Below, piece by piece: positions 32,935 to 40,839 of a stretch of 64,000 nucleotides of DNA. Every line of letters starts with the position of its first letter. The first letter of the stretch is position 1. Where the stretch lies: assembly GCF_026017845.1 (NCBI RefSeq), contig NZ_CP100416.1, forward strand, positions 6,329,444 through 6,393,443. Reading direction: 5' to 3'. The notes under the pieces are model-generated. The model did not search any database, had not been told where the DNA came from, and saw only the letters and a list, made by a program, of their open reading frames with translations. This DNA comes from Amycolatopsis mediterranei. Its GTDB lineage: Bacteria > Actinomycetota > Actinomycetes > Mycobacteriales > Pseudonocardiaceae. A program made the position numbers and the translations under genes.

Positions 32935-33049
32935 CGTCCGTCGCCGCTGGTGACCTTTTCCCCTTTCGCAGGCCTCCTCGGCGGGAGACGCTCGGGAGAA
33001 GCTCAAGGAACCACACAGTGTGCCGCGTGGCGGTGCCCGGGGGGAAACC

Positions 33050-34042
33050 ATGACACCACCGATCACCTCGATCGGCCTACTGGACTCCGATCAGGTGAAG
33101 TCCGTGATCGGCGCGGCGGTACTCGCTCCGTCGACGCATAATACGCAACCTTGGCGCTTCCGCTGCACTCCTGCGGGCCTCGAGTTGCACGCCGATCCGG
33201 AGCGCGCGCTGCCTGCGGCCGACGCCGACCAGCGGGAACTGCTCCTCTCGTGTGGCGCCGCGCTGTTCAACCTGCGCACCGCCATCCACGCACTGGGCGC
33301 CGCCCACCCGGCCACGACACTGCTCCCCCGGCGCGACGACCCCACGCTGCTCGCGGTGGTCCGGCCGTTCGCGGCCCGCAAGCCGGACCGGCGCTTCGTG
33401 GAGCTGGCGGACGCGATCCCCCGCCGGCACACCAACCGCACCCCGTTCGAAGCGATCACCATCCCGGCCTCCGTCGTGGCCGAACTGCGCCACGCCGCGG
33501 AGGTCGAACAGGCCTGGCTGCCCCGGCTGAACCCGCGGCAGCTGGAACAGCTGCGCGAACTCGTGCACAAGGGTCATCACGCCCAGGTCGCCGATCCGGC
33601 CTTCCTCGCCGAGTGGCGCTACTGGACCGCCCGCGACCGGGACAGCCGCGACGGCGTCCCGGAGTACGCGGCCGGCGCGATGCCCTCGGACAACGGTGGC
33701 TGGGTCCTGCGGGACTTCGGCTCGCATCCACGCGGCCGAACCGACGACTCCGAGCCGCTGGTCGTGGTGATCGGCTCGTTCGACGACACCCGGATGGACC
33801 GGATCCGCGCCGGTCAGGCGATGCAGCGGGTCCTGCTCACCGCGACCGTGGCCGGCCTCGACGCGTCGTTCATCTCGCAGCCGGTCGAGGTGCCCGCAAT
33901 AAGGACGGAGCTGCGCAGCCTCCTCGGCGGTGGGCTGTGGCCGCAGATCGTTCTGCGCCTCGGCCAGGGTGCGCCCGTACCTTGGACACCGCGGCGCTCT
34001 TTGGCCGACGTCTTACTGGAGCCGCACCAGCTCAATGCTTAG
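33050..34042 (+). CDS. Acg-family FMN-binding nitroreductase-like protein (copy 3)
   Basis: 330 aa from the ATG at 33050. Full family signature: AAVLAPSTHNTQPWRFRC, LLLSCGAALFNLRTAIHALG, IPRRHTNRTPF, RDSRDGVPEYA, AMQRVLLTATVAGLDASFIS and WPQIVLRLGQGAP. It lies between devS and devR, divergent from devS and convergent with devR, so it physically splits the two-component pair. I found no convincing DevR box in the 115-bp devS/Acg gap. Same suggested role as the other copies. Confidence 0.9.
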   Translation: MTPPITSIGLLDSDQVKSVIGAAVLAPSTHNTQPWRFRCTPAGLELHADPERALPAADADQRELLLSCGAALFNLRTAIHALGAAHPATTLLPRRDDPTLLAVVRPFAARKPDRRFVELADAIPRRHTNRTPFEAITIPASVVAELRHAAEVEQAWLPRLNPRQLEQLRELVHKGHHAQVADPAFLAEWRYWTARDRDSRDGVPEYAAGAMPSDNGGWVLRDFGSHPRGRTDDSEPLVVVIGSFDDTRMDRIRAGQAMQRVLLTATVAGLDASFISQPVEVPAIRTELRSLLGGGLWPQIVLRLGQGAPVPWTPRRSLADVLLEPHQLNA

Positions 34043-34097
34043 CGCCCGATGAACACCGGAAAACGCAGGCGGGGAGCTCCGAAACCGTACGACCGCG

Positions 34098-34736
34098 TCA
34101 GCCGTTCTCTTTGCGCAGCTCGGTGGCGAGAACGGCCGCTTGGGTGCGACGTTCCATGCCCAGCTTGGTCAGCAGCCGGGAGACGTAGTTCTTGACCGTC
34201 TTCTCGGCCAGGAACATGCGCTCGGAGATCTGGCGGTTGGTCAAGCCCTCCCCGATCAGCTCCAGCAGCTTCTTTTCCTGGTCGGAGAGGTCGGCCAGCG
34301 GTCCCTTCTTGGCCTGGCTGTCGCGCAGCTTGGCCATCAAGGCGGCGGCCGCGTGCGCGTCGAGCAGGGATTTTCCCGCGCCGACCTCCCGGACTGCCGA
34401 GACCAGGTCCATGCCCTTGATGTCCTTGATGACGAACCCGCTGGCGCCGGCCATGACCGCGTCGAGCATCGCCTGCTCGTCGGTGTAGCTGGTCAGCATC
34501 AGGCACTTGAGCTCGGGCAGCTTCGACCGCAGCTCCCGGGCCAGCTCGATGCCGTTGCCGTCCGGCAGCCGCACGTCCAGCACCGCGACGTCCGGGTTGA
34601 GCGCCGGGATGCGAGCCAACGCCTGCGACACGCTGCCGGCCTGTCCGATCACGGTGAGGTGTTCGTCCTCGTCCAGCAGGTCGGCCACCCCACGACGAAC
34701 CACCTCGTGATCGTCGACGAGAAAAACGCGGAGCAT
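34098..34736 (-). CDS. devR: DevR/DosR-type response regulator (NarL/LuxR family)
   Basis: 212 aa from the ATG at 34736; the open frame runs to 34868 but the receiver domain begins MLRVFLVDDHEVVRRG. The phosphorylated Asp is Asp54 in VAVLDVRLPDGNG, at the same place as in M. tuberculosis DosR, with conserved Thr (LTSYTD) and Lys (FVIKDIKGMD). The C-terminal LuxR-type HTH reads LSDQEKKLLELIGEGLTNRQ then AEKTVKNYVSRLLTKLGM, including the Lys-Asn-Tyr residues of the DosR recognition helix region. It is expected to bind the DosR-like boxes listed here. A box lies upstream of it, so autoregulation is likely. Confidence 0.94.
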   Translation of the reverse strand: MLRVFLVDDHEVVRRGVADLLDEDEHLTVIGQAGSVSQALARIPALNPDVAVLDVRLPDGNGIELARELRSKLPELKCLMLTSYTDEQAMLDAVMAGASGFVIKDIKGMDLVSAVREVGAGKSLLDAHAAAALMAKLRDSQAKKGPLADLSDQEKKLLELIGEGLTNRQISERMFLAEKTVKNYVSRLLTKLGMERRTQAAVLATELRKENG

Positions 34737-34821
34737 TCCGACCTCCCTGGTCACGGACCTGACGGAGATCAGGGTACGACCGCAAGACCCTCGACAGCAG
34801 GGACCCGGGACCGTCCCGGAA

Positions 34822-34835
34822 GTGACCAAGGACCC
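34822..34835. promoter_or_regulatory. DevR/DosR-type box between devR and cydA
   Basis: GTGACCAAGGACCC followed by TAAA matches the core at 10 of 14. It lies in the 164-bp divergent gap, 86 bp upstream of devR and 66 bp upstream of cydA. Next to it, CGGGACCGTCCCG (34807-34819) is a shorter perfect palindrome with the same half-sites but a 1-base spacer. Confidence 0.5.
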
Positions 34836-34900
34836 TAAACCGGGACGGCCGCCGCACCGGATGCTCACCGGGTAGCCCGCGAACGAGCAGGAGAACCCCG

Positions 34901-36295
34901 ATGAGCGCCCTGGACCTCGCCCGATGGCAGTTCGGGATCACCACCGTCTACCACTTCCTCTTCGTCCCGCTGACCATCGGCCTGTCCTTCCTGGTCGCCG
35001 GGATGCAGACGGCCTGGGTGCGCACCGGGAACGACAAGTACCGCCGGATGACGAAGTTCTGGGGAAAGCTGTTTCTCATCAACTTCGCCATGGGTGTGGC
35101 GACCGGCATCGTCCAGGAATTCCAGTTCGGGATGAACTGGTCGGACTACAGCACCTTCGTCGGCGACATCTTCGGCGCCCCGCTGGCCATCGAGGGCCTG
35201 CTGGCGTTCTTCCTCGAGTCGACGTTCCTCGGCCTGTGGATCTTCGGCTGGGACAAGCTGCCGAAGAAGCTCCACCTGGCCACCATCTGGATCGCCGCCA
35301 TCGGCACGGTCCTCTCCGCCTACTTCATCCTCGCCGCCAACTCCTGGATGCAGCACCCGGTCGGCTCGATCGTGAACCCCACCACCGGCCGCGCGGAACT
35401 GAAGGACTTCGGCGCCGTGCTCACCAACTCGACCGCCGTCGGCGCCTTCGCGCACACCATCACCGCGTGCTTCCTCACCGCGGGGATGTTCGTCGTCGGC
35501 ATCAGCGCCTGGCAGCTGCGCCGACAGAGGAACGCGGACGTCTTCCGCCCGTCGATGAAGCTCGCACTGGTCACCGTGCTGATCGCCAGCCTCGGCGTCA
35601 TCGTCACCGGTGACCTGCAGGCGCGGCTGATGACCGAGCAGCAGCCGATGAAGATGGCCGCCGCCGAAGCCCTCTACGACACCGTCGCGCCCGCGTCGTT
35701 CTCGCTGTTCACCATCGGCTCGCTCGACGGCTCCCAGGAGAAGTTCAGCATCCGGGTTCCCGGCGTCCTGTCCTTCATGGCCACCGGCACCTTCGACGGC
35801 CGCGTCGAAGGCATCAACAACCTCCAGGCCCAGGAACAGCAGGCCTACGGCCCCGGCGAATACCGGCCCGACGTCCCGGTCACCTACTGGACGTTCCGCC
35901 TGATGATCGGCTTCGGCTTCCTCTGCCTGCTGATCTCGCTCGTCGGCCTCTGGCTGTTCCGCCGCGGCCGCACCCCGCGCGCCCGCTGGTTCTTCCCCGT
36001 CGCGACGGCCGGGCTCGCCCTGCCCTTCCTGGCCAACAGCGTCGGCTGGATCTTCACCGAAATGGGCCGTCAGCCCTGGTCGGTGTTCGGCGTGCTCAAG
36101 ACCGCCGGCTCGGTGTCCCCCACGGTCCCCGCGAGCAGCGTCCTGACCTCACTGATCGTGTTCACCCTGCTCTACGGCGTCCTTGCGGTCGTCGACGGCG
36201 TCCTGATGGTCCGCTACGCCAAGGCCGGTCCGCTGCCACCGGAAGGACCCGCAGCCGAGTCCGACGAGCCGCGCCCCGCGGCCTTCGCCTACTGA
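34901..36295 (+). CDS. cydA: Cytochrome bd ubiquinol/menaquinol oxidase subunit I
   Basis: 464 aa, nine membrane helices. It starts MSALDLARWQFGITTVYHFL, with the heme b595 ligand His18 (His19 in E. coli) and the GMNWSDYSTFVGDIFGAPLA motif. IEGLLAFFLESTFLGLW holds the conserved Glu residues near the hemes and WIFTEMGRQPW the heme b558 Met region. The Q-loop is the short type (EKFSIRVPGVLSFMA then DVPVTYWTF). It reduces O2 at very low concentration using menaquinol. It is divergent from devR, with cydB 12 bp downstream. Confidence 0.96.
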   Translation: MSALDLARWQFGITTVYHFLFVPLTIGLSFLVAGMQTAWVRTGNDKYRRMTKFWGKLFLINFAMGVATGIVQEFQFGMNWSDYSTFVGDIFGAPLAIEGLLAFFLESTFLGLWIFGWDKLPKKLHLATIWIAAIGTVLSAYFILAANSWMQHPVGSIVNPTTGRAELKDFGAVLTNSTAVGAFAHTITACFLTAGMFVVGISAWQLRRQRNADVFRPSMKLALVTVLIASLGVIVTGDLQARLMTEQQPMKMAAAEALYDTVAPASFSLFTIGSLDGSQEKFSIRVPGVLSFMATGTFDGRVEGINNLQAQEQQAYGPGEYRPDVPVTYWTFRLMIGFGFLCLLISLVGLWLFRRGRTPRARWFFPVATAGLALPFLANSVGWIFTEMGRQPWSVFGVLKTAGSVSPTVPASSVLTSLIVFTLLYGVLAVVDGVLMVRYAKAGPLPPEGPAAESDEPRPAAFAY

Positions 36296-36307
36296 CGGAG
36301 CACCGCC

Positions 36308-37327
36308 ATGGCCCTCACCGACATCTGGTTCCTGCTCATCGCGGTCCTCTGGACCGGCTACTTCGTCCTCGAAGGCTTCGACTTCGGTGTCGGCACCCTG
36401 CTGCGCGTCCTCGGCCGCGACGACACCGACCGCCGCGTGCTGATCAACACGATCGGCCCGGTCTGGGACGGCAACGAAGTCTGGCTGCTCGTCGCCGGCG
36501 GCGCCACCTTCGCCGCCTTCCCGCTCTGGTACTCGAGCCTGTTCTCCGGCTTCTACCTGGCCCTGCTCCTGGTGCTCGTCGCGCTGATCCTGCGCGGGGT
36601 CGCGTTCGAGTTCCGCGGCAAGCTCGACAGCCCGCGCTGGCGCAACACCTGGGACTGGATCATCGTGTTCGGCTCCGCCGCGCCCGCGCTGCTGTGGGGT
36701 GTCGCGTTCGGCAACATCGTCCACGGCGTCCCGCTCGACGCCCGGCACCACTTCACCGGCACGTTCTTCACCCTGCTCAACCCCTACGCCCTGCTCGGCG
36801 GCCTGGCCACGCTCAGCCTGTTCTCCTTCCACGGCGCGGTGTTCCTCACCCTGAAGACCACCGGGGAGATCCGCGGCCGGGCCCGCACACTGGGCCGCGC
36901 GCTCGGCGGCACGGCGATCGTCTTCGGCGGCGTCTTCCTCACCTACACCGCCATCGAACACGGCGGCTGGGCGTGGCTCACCTCGGCGCTCGCCGCGGCC
37001 CTGCTCGTCGCCGCGGTCCTGTTCGCCACCGGCGAGCGGGACGGGTTCGCCTTCGCGAGCACCGCCGGCGCGATCATCGCCGTCACGTTCACGCTGTTCT
37101 GGTCGCTGTACCCGAACGTCCTGCCCTCGACCACCGACCCCGCGTTCAGCCTCACCACGACGAACGCCTCGTCGACGCCGTACACGCTGCAGATCATGAC
37201 CTGGGTGGCCGTCGCGTTCACCCCGATCGTGCTGGCCTACCAGGCCTGGACGTACTGGGTGTTCCGCAAGCGCATCAGCCGCGCCTCGATCCCCGCCGGC
37301 GGCGGCCTGCCCGTGGCCGGCCGGTGA
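36308..37327 (+). CDS. cydB: Cytochrome bd oxidase subunit II
   Basis: 339 aa, eight to nine membrane helices. The start MALTDIWFLLIAVLWTGYFV and LEGFDFGVGTLL, then NTIGPVWDGNEVWLLVAGG, are CydB hallmarks (Asp and Glu of the GFDFG and WDGNE motifs conserved). It pairs with CydA to hold the di-heme site. Its stop codon overlaps the cydDC GTG start by 4 bases, so the three genes form one operon for making and assembling the bd oxidase. Confidence 0.96.
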   Translation: MALTDIWFLLIAVLWTGYFVLEGFDFGVGTLLRVLGRDDTDRRVLINTIGPVWDGNEVWLLVAGGATFAAFPLWYSSLFSGFYLALLLVLVALILRGVAFEFRGKLDSPRWRNTWDWIIVFGSAAPALLWGVAFGNIVHGVPLDARHHFTGTFFTLLNPYALLGGLATLSLFSFHGAVFLTLKTTGEIRGRARTLGRALGGTAIVFGGVFLTYTAIEHGGWAWLTSALAAALLVAAVLFATGERDGFAFASTAGAIIAVTFTLFWSLYPNVLPSTTDPAFSLTTTNASSTPYTLQIMTWVAVAFTPIVLAYQAWTYWVFRKRISRASIPAGGGLPVAGR

Positions 37328-40300
37328 AGCCCCTCGACCCGCGGTTGCTGCGCCACGCGAGCGCCGTCCGGCCGTTCATCCTCGCCTGCGCCGCCCTCGG
37401 CGTGCTCACCGCGATGCTGGTGCTCGCCCAGGCGGAACTGCTGGCGAAGACGATCACGTGGGCGTTCCTCGACGGCTTCCCGCTGCACAGCCTGACGCTG
37501 CTGCTCGGCATGCTGCTGCTGGTGGTGCTCGCCAGGGCGGGGATCACCTGGCTGTCCGAGACGACCGCGCACCGCGCCGCCGCCCGCGCCCTCTCGCAAC
37601 TGCGGGAGACCGTGATCGCGGCCGCGCTGCGCATCGGACCGCGGCAAGCGGACCGGTCCCCCGCCGAGGTCGCGGCCCTGGCCACCCGCGGCGTCGACCG
37701 CCTGGAAGGCTACTTCGCCCGATATCTACCGCAGTTGCTGATCGCCTCGGTCGTGCCCTTGGTGGTCGGGGTGCGCATCCTGCTCGCCGACTGGGTCGCC
37801 GCGGTGATCGCCGGCTTCACGGTGCCGCTCATCCCGATCTTCATGATCCTCATCGGCCTCTACACCCAGCGTGACGTCCGGCGGCAGTGGAAGACGCTTT
37901 CCGTACTGGGGAACCACTTCCTCGACCTCGTCGCCGGGCTCGCCGAGCTGACCGCGTTCGGCCGGGCCCGCGCGCAGATCCGGTCGCTGCGGGAGATCAC
38001 CGAGAAGTACCGCACCCAGACCCTGCGCACCCTGCGCGTCGCTTTCCTGTCCGCACTGGCCCTCGAACTGCTGGCCACCCTGTCGGTCGCCGTCGTCGCC
38101 GTGTCGATCGGGCTGCGCCTGCTGGCCGGCGAACTCGACCTCCAGACCGCGCTCGTAGTGCTGATCCTCGCGCCCGAGGTCTACCTGCCGCTGCGCGCGG
38201 TCGGCGCGCGGTTCCACGACAGCGCCGAAGGCCTCGCCGCGGCCGAAGAGATCATCGCGCTCGCCGGCACGCCCACCGGCGACACCGGCACGCGCACGGT
38301 TCCCGACCTCACCCGCGTAGCGCTGCGCTGCGAAGACGTCACGGTCGAGGGCCGCTCCGGGCCGATCCTGGACGGGTTCAGCCTGCGGGTGCCGCCCGGC
38401 GAGGTGGTCGGGGTGACCGGGCCGAGCGGTGCGGGCAAATCGACCCTGCTCGACCTCCTCCTCGGCTGGCGGCGGCCCGACGGCGGCCGGATCCTCATCG
38501 GCGACACCGACCTGGCCGACATCGGCCGCGCCACCTGGCACCGCCGCATCGCCTGGGTGCCGCAGCAGCCGCACCTGGTCGCCGAAACGGTGGCCGGGAA
38601 CATCCGTCTGGGCTCCCCCGACGCGACCGACGACGAAGTCCTCGCCGCTGCCGACACCGCGGCGCTGGACGTGCCGCTGTCCACTGTGGTCGGTGAACTG
38701 GGCGCCGGGCTGTCGACCGGGCAACGCCGCCGCGTCGCGCTGGCCCGGGCGGTGCTGCTGGACCGGCCGTTGATCCTGCTGGACGAACCGACCGAGGGCG
38801 TCGACGCGGAGACCGAGGCGGCCATCCTGGAGCGGCTGCCGAAGGTGCTCGCCGGGCGGACCGCCGTGATCGTCAGCCACCACCCGGCCGTCCTGGCCCG
38901 CTGCGACCGCGTGGTATCGCTGGGCGAGCCGATCGCCGTTCCCACGCCCCCCGCCGCCGTGTCGCCGCGGCCGATCTCCCGACCGGAAGCCACTCCGGTG
39001 GTCGAGTCATCCACTGTGGACGTCGCGAAGTGGCGGCCGTTGCGGGAGGCGATCCGGCCCCATCGGCTGCGGCTCGCCCTGGCCTGCCTGGCCGCGACGG
39101 CCGCGCTGGGCTGCGGGGTCGCGCTGACGGCGACGTCGTCCTGGCTGATCGCGAGCGCGGCCCTGCACCCGCCGGTGCTGAGCCTGCTGGTGGCGATCGT
39201 CGCGGTGCGGACGTTCGGCCTGGCCAAGGGCATCTTCCGCTACCTCGAACGGCTGCTGTCCCACGACGTGGCCCTGCGCGCGCTGGCGGAGCTACGGGTG
39301 CGCGTGTGGGCGCAACTGGTCCGCATCGGCCCGGCGGGAACCGCGCGGTTGCGCCGGGGCGACCTCCTGCACCGGCTCGTGTCCGATGTGGACAACCAGC
39401 AGGACGTCCTGGTCCGCGGGCTGGTCCCGGGCGTGTCGACGTTCTTGGTGTTGTCGGCGACCGTGGTCACCCTGGGCGTGATCCTGCCGGGCGCCGGGCT
39501 CGCGGCAGCGGTGGGTCTCGCGGTCGCGGGTGGGCTGGCTCCCGTCGTCGCGGCGATGGCGGGCCGCCGGGCCCAGCGGGAGACGGCCCGGCTGCGCGCG
39601 GACCTCACGGCGGGCACGGCGGAACTCCTCCAGGCGTCGGCGGACCTGATCACCCACGACGCGGCGGCCGGCCGCCACGCGCGGCTGCGCGAGCTCGACT
39701 TCGCGGTGACGTCACTCCAGCGCCGGTCCGCCGCGTGGCGTGGACTGGGCGGCGGAATCGCGACCCTGGGCGTGGGGCTGACGTCCGTGGCGTGCCTGGC
39801 GCTGGGCATCCTGGCGGTGCACGCGGGGACGATCCCCGGCCCCGCGCTCGCCGTACTCGCTCTGGTTCCGCTGGCGACGGCGGAGCTGGTGGCCGGGCTG
39901 CCGGAAGCGGCGCAGCGGCTGCTCGGAGCCGCCGCTTCCGCACGTCGTCTCGCCGGCCTGGACGCCGTTCCCGCACCTCACAGCGTCTCCGCGGATCCGG
40001 CCCCGGCCGCCGTCGAGCTGGCCGCCGAACGCCTGTCGGTGCGCTGGCCGCAGGCCACCGCCGACGCGGTCCAGGACGTGGACCTCCACATCGGCCACGG
40101 GCGCCGGCTCGCTTTGACGGGCCGCTCAGGCGCGGGCAAGAGCACGGTGATCGCAGCGCTGATGCGCTACCTCGACCCGTCGGCGGGCCGGATCTTGCTG
40201 GACGACACCGACACGTTGACGTGCGACGACGACTCGGTGCGGGAGCGGATCGCCTGGTGTGGACCGGAAACCCACCTGTTCGACAGCACGTTGCGCGAGA

Positions 40301-40671
40301 ACCTCCGCCTGGCCCGGCCATCCGCCGACGACTCCGACCTGCGGGCCGCCTTGGAGCTGGCCCAGCTGGGACCGTGGCTCTGCCGCCTCCCGGACGGCCT
40401 CGACACGACGTTGGGAGCCCACGGCACCCCGGTCTCGGGCGGCGAACGCCAGCGCATCGGCGTGGCCCGGGCCCTGCTGTCGGACCGGCCGATCTTGCTG
40501 CTCGACGAACCGACGGCGCACCTGGACGCACCCACGGCGGCAGCATTGGCGGCCGATGTGCTGGCGGCGACGGAAGGCCGGTCGGCGCTGGTCGTGACAC
40601 ACCGGCCGGCGGAGTTCGCGGCACTTCCGGCGGTGGAGGTCACCGCCGGACGCTCCGTAAGCGCGGCCTAG
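37324..40671 (+). CDS. cydDC: Fused CydDC heterodimeric ABC transporter for bd-oxidase assembly
   Basis: 1115 aa, GTG start overlapping cydB. It fuses CydD (about 1-545) and CydC (about 565-1115), each a six-helix ABC exporter domain plus ATPase. Walker A motifs are GPSGAGKSTLLDLLL and GRSGAGKSTVIAALM; Walker B regions are LILLDEPTEGVD and ILLLDEPTAHLD. The signature is LSTGQ in the CydD half and VSGGERQR in the CydC half, so the first is slightly non-canonical. In E. coli CydDC exports thiols/cystine and is needed for heme insertion into cytochrome bd. The fused form is usual in actinobacteria. A perfect-stem terminator lies 131 bp downstream. Confidence 0.94.
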   Translation: MKPLDPRLLRHASAVRPFILACAALGVLTAMLVLAQAELLAKTITWAFLDGFPLHSLTLLLGMLLLVVLARAGITWLSETTAHRAAARALSQLRETVIAAALRIGPRQADRSPAEVAALATRGVDRLEGYFARYLPQLLIASVVPLVVGVRILLADWVAAVIAGFTVPLIPIFMILIGLYTQRDVRRQWKTLSVLGNHFLDLVAGLAELTAFGRARAQIRSLREITEKYRTQTLRTLRVAFLSALALELLATLSVAVVAVSIGLRLLAGELDLQTALVVLILAPEVYLPLRAVGARFHDSAEGLAAAEEIIALAGTPTGDTGTRTVPDLTRVALRCEDVTVEGRSGPILDGFSLRVPPGEVVGVTGPSGAGKSTLLDLLLGWRRPDGGRILIGDTDLADIGRATWHRRIAWVPQQPHLVAETVAGNIRLGSPDATDDEVLAAADTAALDVPLSTVVGELGAGLSTGQRRRVALARAVLLDRPLILLDEPTEGVDAETEAAILERLPKVLAGRTAVIVSHHPAVLARCDRVVSLGEPIAVPTPPAAVSPRPISRPEATPVVESSTVDVAKWRPLREAIRPHRLRLALACLAATAALGCGVALTATSSWLIASAALHPPVLSLLVAIVAVRTFGLAKGIFRYLERLLSHDVALRALAELRVRVWAQLVRIGPAGTARLRRGDLLHRLVSDVDNQQDVLVRGLVPGVSTFLVLSATVVTLGVILPGAGLAAAVGLAVAGGLAPVVAAMAGRRAQRETARLRADLTAGTAELLQASADLITHDAAAGRHARLRELDFAVTSLQRRSAAWRGLGGGIATLGVGLTSVACLALGILAVHAGTIPGPALAVLALVPLATAELVAGLPEAAQRLLGAAASARRLAGLDAVPAPHSVSADPAPAAVELAAERLSVRWPQATADAVQDVDLHIGHGRRLALTGRSGAGKSTVIAALMRYLDPSAGRILLDDTDTLTCDDDSVRERIAWCGPETHLFDSTLRENLRLARPSADDSDLRAALELAQLGPWLCRLPDGLDTTLGAHGTPVSGGERQRIGVARALLSDRPILLLDEPTAHLDAPTAAALAADVLAATEGRSALVVTHRPAEFAALPAVEVTAGRSVSAA

Positions 40672-40802
40672 AGTTTCGTCCTGGATTTGTCAGGCATTTT
40701 CCCGCCTTCAGTAGCTGACCGTGGGGATACTTCGGCTGCCATAAGGGGATGCTTTGAGCGGGAAATCGCGACTACACCATGGCGAGGACGGCAAAGGTAA
40801 GC

Positions 40803-40833
40803 GATCGCCGCGGCCAAGACGACCGCGGCGATC
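40803..40833. terminator. Bidirectional terminator between cydDC and phosphoketolase
   Basis: GATCGCCGCGG and its exact complement form an 11-bp stem with a 9-base loop, 6 bp beyond the phosphoketolase stop codon. The rest of the gap (40672-40802) shows no gene. Confidence 0.85.
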
Positions 40834-40839
40834 AGGTCC

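Noticed and set aside
34807..34819. CGGGACCGTCCCG palindrome as the main DevR box
   Set aside because: Half-sites are perfect but the spacer is 1 base instead of 4, so I list it only as a neighbour of the 34822 site.
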